Below are positions 6,449 to 13,292 of a stretch of DNA of 13,522 nt, piece after piece (positions within the stretch are counted from its first letter, which is position 1; each line of letters begins with the position of its first letter). Below the pieces are notes generated by a model. That model did not search any database, was not told the DNA's origin, and saw only the letters and a program-made list of their open reading frames with translations. The stretch spans positions 1 through 13,522 of the forward strand of contig JAITBJ010000021.1 of NCBI GenBank assembly GCA_031283665.1, read 5' to 3'. The stretch is from Candidatus Opitulatrix cubana. GTDB lineage: Bacteria > Actinomycetota > Actinomycetes > Actinomycetales > Bifidobacteriaceae. Position numbers and translations under genes: made by a program.

Positions 6449-8128
6449 CTATCTTTTCAATTTTCTATATTGTACTCTATGAGGGCGTGCTGCTGCTTCA
6501 CCTAAGCGCTCAACTTTATTTTCCTCATAACTTTCAAAATTGCCCTCAAACCAATACCATTTTGCAGGATTTTCGTCATCACCCTCCCATGCCAAAATAT
6601 GTGTACAAACTTTATCTAAAAACCATCTATCATGGGATGAAACTACTACACAACCAGGAAACTCTAATATAGCGTTTTCTAACGATGACAGGGTTTGAAC
6701 ATCTAAATCATTAGTTGGCTCATCTAAAAGAAGTAAATTACCGCCTTTTTTCAGTGTCAGCGCAAGATTTAATCGGTTTCTCTCTCCACCAGATAAAATG
6801 CCAGCTCTTTTTTGCTGATCAGCACCTTTAAATCCAAATGATGCTACATACGCACGAGACGGAATCTCTGTTTTGCCCACTTCTATAATATCTAAGCCGT
6901 CCGATACCACTTCCCAAAGTGGCTTTTCTGGGTCTATATTTTCACGAGTTTGATCAACATAAGAAATCTCAACTGTTTCTCCAATTTTTAACTCCCCATC
7001 TGTTAACTGCTCCAAACCTGTAATAGTTTTAAAAAGTGTAGTTTTTCCTACTCCATTAGGTCCTATTATTCCAACAATGCCATTTGGTGGAAGTCTAAAA
7101 CTCAAATTATCTATAAGAGTTCTTTCTCCAAAAGCTTTTTTGATATTTTTAGCATCTATTACAGTGCTTCCTAAACGCGGACCTGGCGGGATTTGAATTT
7201 CTTCAAAATCTAACTTTTTATTATTTTCAGCTTCTGTAGCCATCTTTTCATAATTTTGAAGCCTAGCTTTTGATTTAGCTTGTCTGCCTTTAGGATTAGT
7301 TCTAACCCATTCTAATTCTTCTGATAGACGCTTTGCAAGTTTAGCATCTTTTTTCCCTTGAACCTCTAATCGCTTTTCTTTTGTTTCTAAATATGTGGAA
7401 TAATTTCCCTCATAAGGATAAAGTTTTCCTCTATCTACTTCACATATCCATTCAGCTACATTATTCAAAAAATATCTATCGTGCGTCACAGCTAGCACAG
7501 CGCCAGGATATGTCGCTAAATGCTGCTCTAACCATATAATAGACTCTGCATCTAAATGGTTTGTAGGCTCATCTAAAAGTAGCAAATCTGGAGCTTGAAT
7601 AAGCAATTTGCAAAGGGCCACTCGTCTTTTTTCACCACCTGATAAGTTTTTTATTTCCCAATCTCCTGGAGGGCAGCGAAGTGCATCCATAGCCTGCTCT
7701 AGTTGAGAATCTATATCCCATGCACCAGCTGCATCTATTTCTTCTTGCAATTTGCCCATCTTATCCATAAGAGTATCAAAATCTGCATTAGGGTCTGCTA
7801 ATTTTTCACTAATTTGATTATATTCATCTAATTTTTCTTTTATTTCGCCTAAACCTTGCTCTATATTCTCTTTTACAGTTTTGCTCTCATCGAGTTCAGG
7901 CTCTTGCATTTGGATTCCTACAGTGGCGCCGGGAGACAATGAACTCTCCCCGTTAGAAAGTGTTTCACGCCCTGCCATAATTTTTAACAGTGTAGACTTC
8001 CCGGCGCCATTAGGACCTACCACTCCTATTTTTGCACCTGGAAGAAAATTAAGTGATATATCATCTAAAATCACTTTATCGCCTACCTTTTTGTAAGCGT
8101 TTTGCATAGTATATATAAACTGTGCCAT
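6449..8128 (-). CDS. ettA: Energy-dependent translational throttle protein EttA (ABC-F ATPase)
   Basis: 559 residues, the size of EttA, an ABC-F protein without membrane domains. It binds the ribosomal E site and gates the first elongation steps according to ATP/ADP. Two ABC domains are complete. The first has Walker A GPNGAGKST (38-46), signature LSGGEKRR (162-169) and Walker B LLLLDEPTNHLD (182-193). The second has GPNGVGKTT (356-364), LSGGERNR (445-452) and LLLLDEPTNDLD (465-476). The insertion at about 90-140 corresponds to the EttA arm, and the charged linker at about 245-305, with ELEWVRTNPKGRQAKSKARL, is the P-site tRNA interaction motif typical of EttA. The ATG at 8128 has AAAGG 5 bases upstream. 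It follows an SSB gene after a repeat-rich 173-base gap, an arrangement also known from other actinobacteria. Confidence 0.95.
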   Translation of the reverse strand: MAQFIYTMQNAYKKVGDKVILDDISLNFLPGAKIGVVGPNGAGKSTLLKIMAGRETLSNGESSLSPGATVGIQMQEPELDESKTVKENIEQGLGEIKEKLDEYNQISEKLADPNADFDTLMDKMGKLQEEIDAAGAWDIDSQLEQAMDALRCPPGDWEIKNLSGGEKRRVALCKLLIQAPDLLLLDEPTNHLDAESIIWLEQHLATYPGAVLAVTHDRYFLNNVAEWICEVDRGKLYPYEGNYSTYLETKEKRLEVQGKKDAKLAKRLSEELEWVRTNPKGRQAKSKARLQNYEKMATEAENNKKLDFEEIQIPPGPRLGSTVIDAKNIKKAFGERTLIDNLSFRLPPNGIVGIIGPNGVGKTTLFKTITGLEQLTDGELKIGETVEISYVDQTRENIDPEKPLWEVVSDGLDIIEVGKTEIPSRAYVASFGFKGADQQKRAGILSGGERNRLNLALTLKKGGNLLLLDEPTNDLDVQTLSSLENAILEFPGCVVVSSHDRWFLDKVCTHILAWEGDDENPAKWYWFEGNFESYEENKVERLGEAAARPHRVQYRKLKR

Positions 8129-8301
8129 AAAAACCTTTCTGCTATACTACCAGAGGATTCATACCTTTAGCAGATGCTAATAAATAGTAGAAAATAATAA
8201 CGAAAAGCAAAAAAAATTGCAGCTGCTAATATGATTCTATATATAGTATAGCAAAAAGAAACCTATTGAATTTTAAAAATTATATTCTATAATTTTTTTT
8301 A
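8129..8301. other. Repeat-rich intergenic region between ssb and ettA
   Basis: 173 bases with no gene. It holds a perfect inverted repeat TTAGCA-GA-TGCTAA (8167-8180). A related site, GCAGCTGCTAAT (8219-8230), matches GCAGATGCTAAT (8170-8181) with one mismatch, 49 bases away. A 10-base inverted repeat, TAGTATAGCA, occurs at 8244-8253 and in reverse at 8149-8140. An A/T-only hairpin lies next to the ssb stop. An ettA promoter is expected here. TAGTAT at 8149-8144 is a possible -10 but lacks a good -35, and the 8167-8180 palindrome would sit at the -35 position, as an operator might. Confidence 0.5.
8275..8297 (-). terminator. A/T-only inverted repeat after ssb
   Basis: A perfect 10-bp inverted repeat, AAAAATTATA / TATAATTTTT with a 3-base loop, 4 bases beyond the ssb stop. 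It is flanked by A and T runs, so the geometry is that of an intrinsic terminator. The stem has no G-C pair and is therefore weak, and chance is possible in DNA this AT-rich. Confidence 0.3.
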
Positions 8302-8733
8302 CTATTTTTTACTAGCCTTTTGAGCGCTTTTTTCATCTGCTTCAAAAGATGTAGACGCTTTAGAGCTAGTATTGCGCATAATTGAGCAAATTCCTTTGTT
8401 CATATTAAATGACACCTTATCTGCTAAAATTGTAGGTGTAGTATGAACTAAATCATCTTTGTCTTTATACTCATCTATTGTAAAACGGCCTTCGACTAGC
8501 ACAGGATCAGATTTTGAAACTGAATTAGCTATATTAGACGCTAAAGGTCCCCAAGCTTTTACCGAAAGCCAAGTGGTTTTTCCATCCACCCACTCACCGC
8601 TTTTAGCTTCTTTATATCTGTCAGTATGTGCCATTCTAAAATTCACATAATCTTTTCCATCTTTTTCACCAACAAAGTATTTAGGATCATCTCCCACAAA
8701 TCCTTCGGCGGTTATTTTTAGTGTATTACTCAT
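8302..8733 (-). CDS. ssb: Single-stranded DNA-binding protein, SsbB-like (no acidic tip)
   Basis: 143 residues: an OB-fold SSB that coats single-stranded DNA. Conserved features are ITAEGFVGDDPKY, VNFRMAHTDRY, TTWLSVKAWGPLASNIA, SDPVLVEGRF and an IDEYKDKD strand. The C terminus ends SAQKASKK and lacks the DDDIPF-type acidic tip used by canonical SSBs to recruit replication and repair partners. The position next to ettA and the missing tip resemble the second SSB (SsbB) of Streptomyces. The start at 8733 is chosen because AGGAG lies 8 bases upstream and the OB fold begins at once; an in-frame extension to 8787 would add 18 residues with no family similarity. A main SSB with the acidic tip is expected elsewhere. 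Confidence 0.9.
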   Translation of the reverse strand: MSNTLKITAEGFVGDDPKYFVGEKDGKDYVNFRMAHTDRYKEAKSGEWVDGKTTWLSVKAWGPLASNIANSVSKSDPVLVEGRFTIDEYKDKDDLVHTTPTILADKVSFNMNKGICSIMRNTSSKASTSFEADEKSAQKASKK

Positions 8734-8772
8734 ATTTTTTCTCCTATCATATTTCAAATACAAATAGATACT

Positions 8773-8806
8773 TATATAGAATGACACATAATTTGAGTTA
8801 AGTCAA
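8773..8806 (-). promoter_or_regulatory. Putative ssb promoter with overlapping near-palindrome
   Basis: On the minus strand TTAACT (8801-8796) is 17 bases from TATATA (8778-8773), predicting a short leader that holds the AGGAG site. The overlapping TTGACT (8806-8801) is an alternative -35 but has only CATTCT at 17 bases. The -35 area lies in a 14-base near-palindrome (TTGAGTTAAGTCAA on the plus strand, 8793-8806, one mismatched pair), which could be an operator. Confidence 0.45.
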
Positions 8807-8838
8807 ATCAGGACTTAAAATTGTTGAAAACTACCCTT

Positions 8839-9378
8839 TTACGCTGATATAGCTTGACGAGCGCGAGTAAAATCGTCTAATTTTTCCTCCGCAGAAAAAT
8901 CGACTTTTTGAACATTTAGTAAAGAATTTTCCACATCTTGAAAAATTCCATCAAGTGTAATAGAGAAAACTCCTTGTCCATCACGTAAAATATCATACAC
9001 TTCTTCTTTAGATCTACAAGCATAAACTGTAGTACCATCAGAAACTATTGTTGCATCTTTCAGATTCTCAAACTCTGTCCTCATTTTATCTATAGCAGTT
9101 CTTACTTTTTGCAGCGAAATACCTAAGTCATTAGTAATTTTTGCAATTAATCTTATAAAAACAACATCTTTAAAGCTATATAAACGATGAACTCCAGAAC
9201 CGCGAGATACTCTTATAGATGGAGTCACAAGACCTGTAGTAGTCCAATAATCTAACTGGCGGAATGTTATTCCCACAGCTGCACAAACCTGTGGACCTTT
9301 ATAACCAGATGTTTCCGCTTCACTTGGTGGTTTATCTAGCGAAAACAACGCACCTTGTGTATAGTCATCAAATCTCAT
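8839..9378 (-). CDS. MerR-family transcriptional regulator (Rv1828-like)
   Basis: 179 residues. The N-terminal winged helix begins at about residue 26 (GYKGPQVCAAVGITFRQLDYWTTTGLV), with wing residues RGSGVHRLYSFKDVVFIRLI. A predicted helix with LGISLQKVRTAIDKMR then leads to a short C-terminal domain. The GxxGxxVCxxVGITxRQLDYW type of start is the actinobacterial Rv1828 subgroup, which lies beside garA in mycobacteria just as here. That subgroup lacks the metal-binding cysteines of classical MerR, and none are seen here. The protein is shorter than Rv1828, mainly at the C terminus. The ATG at 9378 has AAGGAG 5 bases upstream. It sits 75 bases downstream of the FHA gene on the same strand, with a possible promoter of its own. 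Its targets cannot be inferred from the window. Confidence 0.88.
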   Translation of the reverse strand: MRFDDYTQGALFSLDKPPSEAETSGYKGPQVCAAVGITFRQLDYWTTTGLVTPSIRVSRGSGVHRLYSFKDVVFIRLIAKITNDLGISLQKVRTAIDKMRTEFENLKDATIVSDGTTVYACRSKEEVYDILRDGQGVFSITLDGIFQDVENSLLNVQKVDFSAEEKLDDFTRARQAISA

Positions 9379-9402
9379 ATTAACTCCTTAACTTTTAACT
9401 AT

Positions 9403-9432
9403 AAGATAGATTAACATTTAATTGCTATGCAA
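9403..9432 (-). promoter_or_regulatory. Possible promoter for the MerR-type regulator
   Basis: TTGCAT (9432-9427) and TATCTT (9408-9403) on the minus strand, 18 bases apart. This would give a leader of about 18 bases with the AAGGAG ribosome site. The boxes are modest matches, and co-transcription from the FHA gene is equally possible. Confidence 0.35.
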
Positions 9433-9453
9433 CACGCTACTTGATTGTAAAAA

Positions 9454-9882
9454 TTATGTGAAATTACCGGGTGCAAAAAAGACTAAATGAAACTTTCCAA
9501 TTTGTATTTTATCACCACTGTTTATAACTTGGCTATTTTCAATTCTTTCGCCGTTCACATAAGTGCCATTCAAAGAGCCTAAATCTTTTAGCGACCAAAC
9601 TCCTGATTGTCTTATAATTTCAGCATGTTTTCTTGAAATAGTATTATCATCAAGCAAAATATCAGCAGATTCATTTCTGCCTATAAGCGTGCTATCTGTA
9701 TTTAGCAAATAACGTGCTTCTACAACTCCTTCTTTATGTTCTACTAAAAGTGCTGTGTTTTCTTCCAATTTTGAAATAATTTCAACCTCTTCAGCAGATA
9801 GCACAAATAATTCATCTGTATAAGAGCTTTGAGAACCTGGAATACCTATAGAGGTATAATCATTAATGTTTGGAAGTGCCAT
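9454..9882 (-). CDS. garA: FHA-domain protein, GarA/OdhI-like
   Basis: 142 residues. GarA/OdhI proteins are phospho-switches: the FHA domain inhibits 2-oxoglutarate dehydrogenase and affects glutamate enzymes until an N-terminal threonine is phosphorylated by Ser/Thr kinases. The C-terminal FHA domain (about 58-136) is complete: LIGRN (Arg69), LLDDNTISRKHAE (Ser83, His86), LGSLNGTYVNG (Asn105, Asn110) and DKIQIGKFHLVFF, close to the mycobacterial domain. The N-terminal ETTSVF phospho-motif is not present as such. Candidate acceptors are Thr10 (DYTSI) and Thr22 (SYTDEL). Synteny with the Rv1828-like regulator supports the assignment. The start at 9882 has no Shine-Dalgarno sequence but lies behind a near-consensus promoter giving a leader of only about 8 bases. 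A divergent ABC exporter starts 115 bases away. Confidence 0.87.
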   Translation of the reverse strand: MALPNINDYTSIGIPGSQSSYTDELFVLSAEEVEIISKLEENTALLVEHKEGVVEARYLLNTDSTLIGRNESADILLDDNTISRKHAEIIRQSGVWSLKDLGSLNGTYVNGERIENSQVINSGDKIQIGKFHLVFFAPGNFT

Positions 9883-9896
9883 AATAGTAATAGTAT

Positions 9897-9925
9897 ATAT
9901 TATTTTTGCAAAATTTGAAAGTCAA
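9897..9925 (-). promoter_or_regulatory. garA promoter
   Basis: TTGACT (9925-9920), a 17-base spacer and TAATAT (9902-9897) on the minus strand. The predicted start is about 8 bases before the ATG at 9882, which leaves no room for a ribosome site. The -35 lies in TTGA-AAG-TCAA (9915-9925), a small inverted repeat, and shares the 10-mer GATTTGACTT with the ssb upstream region. Confidence 0.6.
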
Positions 9926-9959
9926 ATCTAAAAAAGACAAAATTGGTTGTAATTTAATT

Positions 9960-9990
9960 TTGAAAAAAAAAAAAAACGATAGTGTAATCT
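9960..9990 (+). promoter_or_regulatory. Promoter of the ABC exporter with a 14-A run in its spacer
   Basis: TTGAAA (9960-9965) and TAATCT (9985-9990) are 19 bases apart, with a homopolymer of 14 A at 9963-9976 covering the end of the -35 and half the spacer. The -10 ends exactly 6 bases before the ATG at 9997 and there is no ribosome site, so a leaderless message is likely. The spacer is 2 longer than ideal, so loss of one or two A should strengthen the promoter. Confidence 0.5.
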
Positions 9991-9996
9991 GATTAT

Positions 9997-10812
9997 ATGA
10001 CAAATGTTATCGAAATAGAAAATGTAAGCAAAAGATTTGGAAAATTGAAGGCTTTAGACAATATAAACTTCTCTGTTGAAGAAGGCTCTGTAACCGGCTT
10101 CTTAGGACCTAATGGCGCTGGAAAATCTACTACTATTAATATTCTACTCTCTTTTATATCCGCTACAAGCGGCAGTGCAAAAATATTTGGCGAGAAAGTG
10201 ACAGTGAAAAACTCGCAAATCCATAAAAATATCGGATTCTTATCTAATAATATGGCTCTTGACAAGAGCATGACTATAAAAGATGAACTAGAGCACTTTG
10301 CCTATCTCTCCGGTAAATACGATAAAGAATATATAAATGAGTTAATGAAACGGCTACAAATTGACCCAAAAGCAAAAATTAAATCTCTTTCCACAGGCAA
10401 CTATCAAAAGGTTTCTCTGTGCATAGCGCTTGTGAACAAGCCAAAACTTTTAATTTTAGATGAGCCTACTAACGGCTTAGACCCATTAGTTCAAAATGAG
10501 TTTAATAAATTGATACTAGAATTGAAAGATAATGGATCAACTATTTTTATTTCTTCTCACATTTTATCGGAAATTGACCAATTATGCGATAAGTTTATTT
10601 TCATAAAAGCGGGAAAAATAGTTGCTTCCCCCACAAAAGATGAACTAATTGCAAATAGTAGTAAAAAAATTGAAATTAACACCAAAGAACACGGCTCTGA
10701 AAAAGTGCTAGACTTTTTGAAGGCAAATCATATAGAGTATAAAATCAAAGCAGATGAAAGTCTTGAAGACACTTTTATGCAATTTTACAAAACAAGCGAA
10801 TCAGAGAAATAA
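9997..10812 (+). CDS. ABC transporter ATP-binding protein (ABC-2 exporter type)
   Basis: 271 residues, one complete ABC ATPase domain that powers the membrane protein encoded 11 bases downstream. Walker A is GPNGAGKST (38-46), the signature is the variant LSTGNYQKV (131-139) typical of ABC-2 exporters with a GNxQKV motif, Walker B is LLILDEPTNGLD (151-162) and the switch His is at 188 (SSH). The Q-loop position reads FLSNN rather than a glutamine, as is common in this subgroup. The C-terminal tail ends with the SLEDTFMQFY helix usual for such exporters. The ATG at 9997 has no Shine-Dalgarno sequence and follows a TAATCT -10 by 6 bases. The substrate (drug, peptide, lipid or other) cannot be read from the sequence. 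It diverges from garA. Confidence 0.93.
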   Translation: MTNVIEIENVSKRFGKLKALDNINFSVEEGSVTGFLGPNGAGKSTTINILLSFISATSGSAKIFGEKVTVKNSQIHKNIGFLSNNMALDKSMTIKDELEHFAYLSGKYDKEYINELMKRLQIDPKAKIKSLSTGNYQKVSLCIALVNKPKLLILDEPTNGLDPLVQNEFNKLILELKDNGSTIFISSHILSEIDQLCDKFIFIKAGKIVASPTKDELIANSSKKIEINTKEHGSEKVLDFLKANHIEYKIKADESLEDTFMQFYKTSESEK

Positions 10813-10823
10813 AGGGTAATAAA

Positions 10824-11615
10824 ATGTTAAAAAATATATTTGGAAAAACACTTTTTGAAAGAAAAATGGTGATTTTGGAATGGTTCGCGGCTACTTTAGT
10901 GGTGCTTTTTGGCACAGCTATGATCTTTCCAGGAATCCGCGATTCATTTGGCACAGTAATGGGCACAATGCCCGATTCTATGAAAGGATGGATGGGCACC
11001 ACAGACAGCTGGAGCACATATAATGGCTATGCGGGGCAAGAGCTTTTTCACCAAATGGTGATTTTGCCATCAATTGCAATGATACTTTTTGGTGCAAACT
11101 TTTTAGCAGGTGAGGAAGGAAGCACTCTGCTGCTTACTACCCTATCAAAGCCTTTGAAGAGATATAACCTTTATTTGCAAAAATATTTTGCACTTGTTGT
11201 TACGCTCTTTGCTATAATGGCAGGCTACTTTTTGGGAATTATTCTTGGAGGAATAGCACTTGGAGAAAGCATAAACTATCAGGCTATGCTGCAAAGCACA
11301 TTAGTAGCCACCTTGCTCGCATTAGTGCTCGGAACGCTCTCATTTTGCTTAGGTGCTGCTACAGGCAAAAAGTCTATAGCGGGTGTAGTAGTAGGATTTT
11401 ACGCATTTCTGAGCTACTTTATAGCATCATTGTCAACTGCTGGAGATATAGTAGATAAAATAAGCTATGCCACTGTTTTTAGATATTTTGTGCCGCATGA
11501 TATTATGGCAGGAAATTTTGATGTAAACAATGTATTTATATTATTAGCCATAATTATAGTACCACATTTTATAGCACTGCCTATATTTGCAAAAAGAGAT
11601 TTGCTTACTAGATAA
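10824..11615 (+). CDS. ABC-2 type transporter permease
   Basis: 263 residues with six predicted membrane helices: about 19-36, 73-92, 117-142, 155-178, 183-204 and 235-256. A large loop (about 37-72, rich in Gly and Met) lies between helices 1 and 2. After helix 2 comes GEEGSTLLLTTLSKPLKR, the ABC-2 family motif (EExxGTLxxLLxxPxxR) that contacts the ATPase. The gene starts 11 bases after the ATPase gene with AAGGG 8 bases before the ATG, so the two form one operon and probably one exporter with a permease dimer. By eye it is richer in G and C than the convergent glycosyltransferase gene downstream. Only 16 bases separate its stop from that gene's stop and no terminator is visible there. The substrate is unknown; bacteriocin or antibiotic export/resistance is a common role for such pairs. 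Confidence 0.9.
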   Translation: MLKNIFGKTLFERKMVILEWFAATLVVLFGTAMIFPGIRDSFGTVMGTMPDSMKGWMGTTDSWSTYNGYAGQELFHQMVILPSIAMILFGANFLAGEEGSTLLLTTLSKPLKRYNLYLQKYFALVVTLFAIMAGYFLGIILGGIALGESINYQAMLQSTLVATLLALVLGTLSFCLGAATGKKSIAGVVVGFYAFLSYFIASLSTAGDIVDKISYATVFRYFVPHDIMAGNFDVNNVFILLAIIIVPHFIALPIFAKRDLLTR

Positions 11616-11631
11616 ATTATTCTATATATTA

Positions 11632-13269
11632 TTAATCATCTCTCTCAAAAAGAACAGTTGTGAATTGCATCTGATTCACTGCTATCACAGGTTTATAGTT
11701 CTTCCACAAATAAAAGTCTGGAAATATAGCTTTTAGCTGCTTTAGCGTAAAAGTCGTATCAAGTATAGGGTACTTACTAGGTGCTATTGACCTTATAACC
11801 CATTTATATTTTTTTGTAGCATAAATTCTCTTAGTATCGAAATCAGCTTTAAGCAAATCATTCATTGCAGTTGGGAAAAAGTAATAATTATCAGGAATTT
11901 GTTTATTATAAAAATATGTAGAATAGTTAGCACCTATATAAGACCAAACAAAAACAGAATTGTCAGTACTGTGCAAATTAATATACTCTGAAAGGAATTT
12001 GCCAGCATTTTCTCCGCCACCTAAATAATGTTCCATAACAGGATCATAGAGGGGGATCATTTTATTATTCTCGTTAAATACAGATACTCTGTCATCATCG
12101 TGAAATACAGAAATTTGTATATAAAAAATCATTAGAAATAAAACAGATAAACCAATTGCAAGACTCTTTTTAAAAAACTTTTTCGGTTCAAATTTTCTAA
12201 AAGTATACCCTAGAAAAATAAAAGCAAATATTGTAGGTATAAACACAACTTGCCAATTATAAGGATGATATAGTAAAACTGTTTCTACAAAAGAGTTTAT
12301 AACAAAACAAGATATGATTACTATTCTAAAATTCTTGAACGGTGATTTAAAGAATAATGATACTAAAAGAATTATAATCAATATACTCCAAATACTACCA
12401 AGATAAAGAAAATTACTATAAAACAAAAAATCGTGTATGTTTGGCCAGTCTGCTATTATTTGATATAGTGAATAATTTCCCGGTTTACTAAAAAAATAAC
12501 ACCTAAACATATCCCTTAAATTGCCATTTAGATATAAAACAAATATAATAAAAATAGTAAACAGCGCAAGCCCTGATAAAAAGATTAACATATTTTGTAA
12601 AAGCTTCTTCCATTTTATTTTTTTTCCAATAGCATATATTAAAAGGCCAAATGTTATTCCTGCCCATATACCAATTAGCTGATATTTTGACCATACTATA
12701 AAACCAAATAAAACACCGTTTATAAAATAAACATATCTATTTACTTTTTGTTTAAAATAAAAATCTTTTAATATAGTATATATAAATAATAATGCAATTG
12801 GATAAATTATCTCCTCTACATAAAATGATGAACTAAATCCAGTATAAGTACAATCCGTGGTAAATGCAATAAAAATATAAATAACAGATACCAAATATGA
12901 AGCAAAATTAGAAAGAAAAAGTTTTAATATTTTAAACGCAAATATGAATGAAATAGTATAAATAAAAATAAGAAATATAAAGGGAGCTGTATTTGACCAG
13001 GGACTAATAAAAGCAAAAACAAACCAAAGCATATACCAGGCTGGACCTTTCATATCAAATAAATCCTTATATGGCAAAACTCCATGATTCCAAGCGTTAC
13101 CTATAATTTGATAAACATAAATATCTAATCCATTATCAGATGACCAAATCAAAGATGTTTGATAACGAAATAACGCAATAAAAATTGCAAAAACTATAAA
13201 ACTAAATAAAATTGCAGTTTTATAAGATAAAAGTTTATAAGATTTAAGCCTCAATATCATCTTTTGCAT
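11632..13269 (-). CDS. Polytopic membrane glycosyltransferase, GT39/RgtA-D-like (GT-C fold)
   Basis: 545 residues with about 11-12 hydrophobic helices. After the first helix (18-34) the outer loop carries SSDNGLDIYVYQ (Asp45, Asp49) and then VLPYKDLFDMKGPAWY (64-79), matching the PYRDLFDxKGP pattern of GT-C enzymes of the GT39/GT83/RgtA-D superfamily. These use polyprenyl-phosphate sugars outside the membrane. The C-terminal soluble part (about 400-545) contains FVWSYIGANYSTYFY and ends LWKNYKPVIAVNQ...TTVLFERDD. Donor and acceptor are unknown; the mannose-donor synthase in this window makes mannose one candidate. It lies 23 bases after a related gene, so they form a tandem pair. The ATG at 13269 has no ribosome site; TATTAT ends 6 bases before it. 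The gene is very AT-rich and rich in Phe, Tyr, Ile and Lys. Confidence 0.8.
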   Translation of the reverse strand: MQKMILRLKSYKLLSYKTAILFSFIVFAIFIALFRYQTSLIWSSDNGLDIYVYQIIGNAWNHGVLPYKDLFDMKGPAWYMLWFVFAFISPWSNTAPFIFLIFIYTISFIFAFKILKLFLSNFASYLVSVIYIFIAFTTDCTYTGFSSSFYVEEIIYPIALLFIYTILKDFYFKQKVNRYVYFINGVLFGFIVWSKYQLIGIWAGITFGLLIYAIGKKIKWKKLLQNMLIFLSGLALFTIFIIFVLYLNGNLRDMFRCYFFSKPGNYSLYQIIADWPNIHDFLFYSNFLYLGSIWSILIIILLVSLFFKSPFKNFRIVIISCFVINSFVETVLLYHPYNWQVVFIPTIFAFIFLGYTFRKFEPKKFFKKSLAIGLSVLFLMIFYIQISVFHDDDRVSVFNENNKMIPLYDPVMEHYLGGGENAGKFLSEYINLHSTDNSVFVWSYIGANYSTYFYNKQIPDNYYFFPTAMNDLLKADFDTKRIYATKKYKWVIRSIAPSKYPILDTTFTLKQLKAIFPDFYLWKNYKPVIAVNQMQFTTVLFERDD

Positions 13270-13292
13270 ATATTAATAATACACTACAATAA

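Noticed and set aside
8734..8787. N-terminal extension of the SSB to 8787
   Set aside because: The 18 extra residues have no SSB similarity and would cover the likely promoter and the AGGAG site that serves the ATG at 8733.
10775..11017. Open frame on the minus strand across the exporter gene junction
   Set aside because: Antisense to two well-supported exporter genes, with no ribosome site or family resemblance.
11613..11634. Bidirectional terminator between the convergent permease and glycosyltransferase genes
   Set aside because: The 16-base gap is A/T rich but forms no stem with a following T run that I can see.
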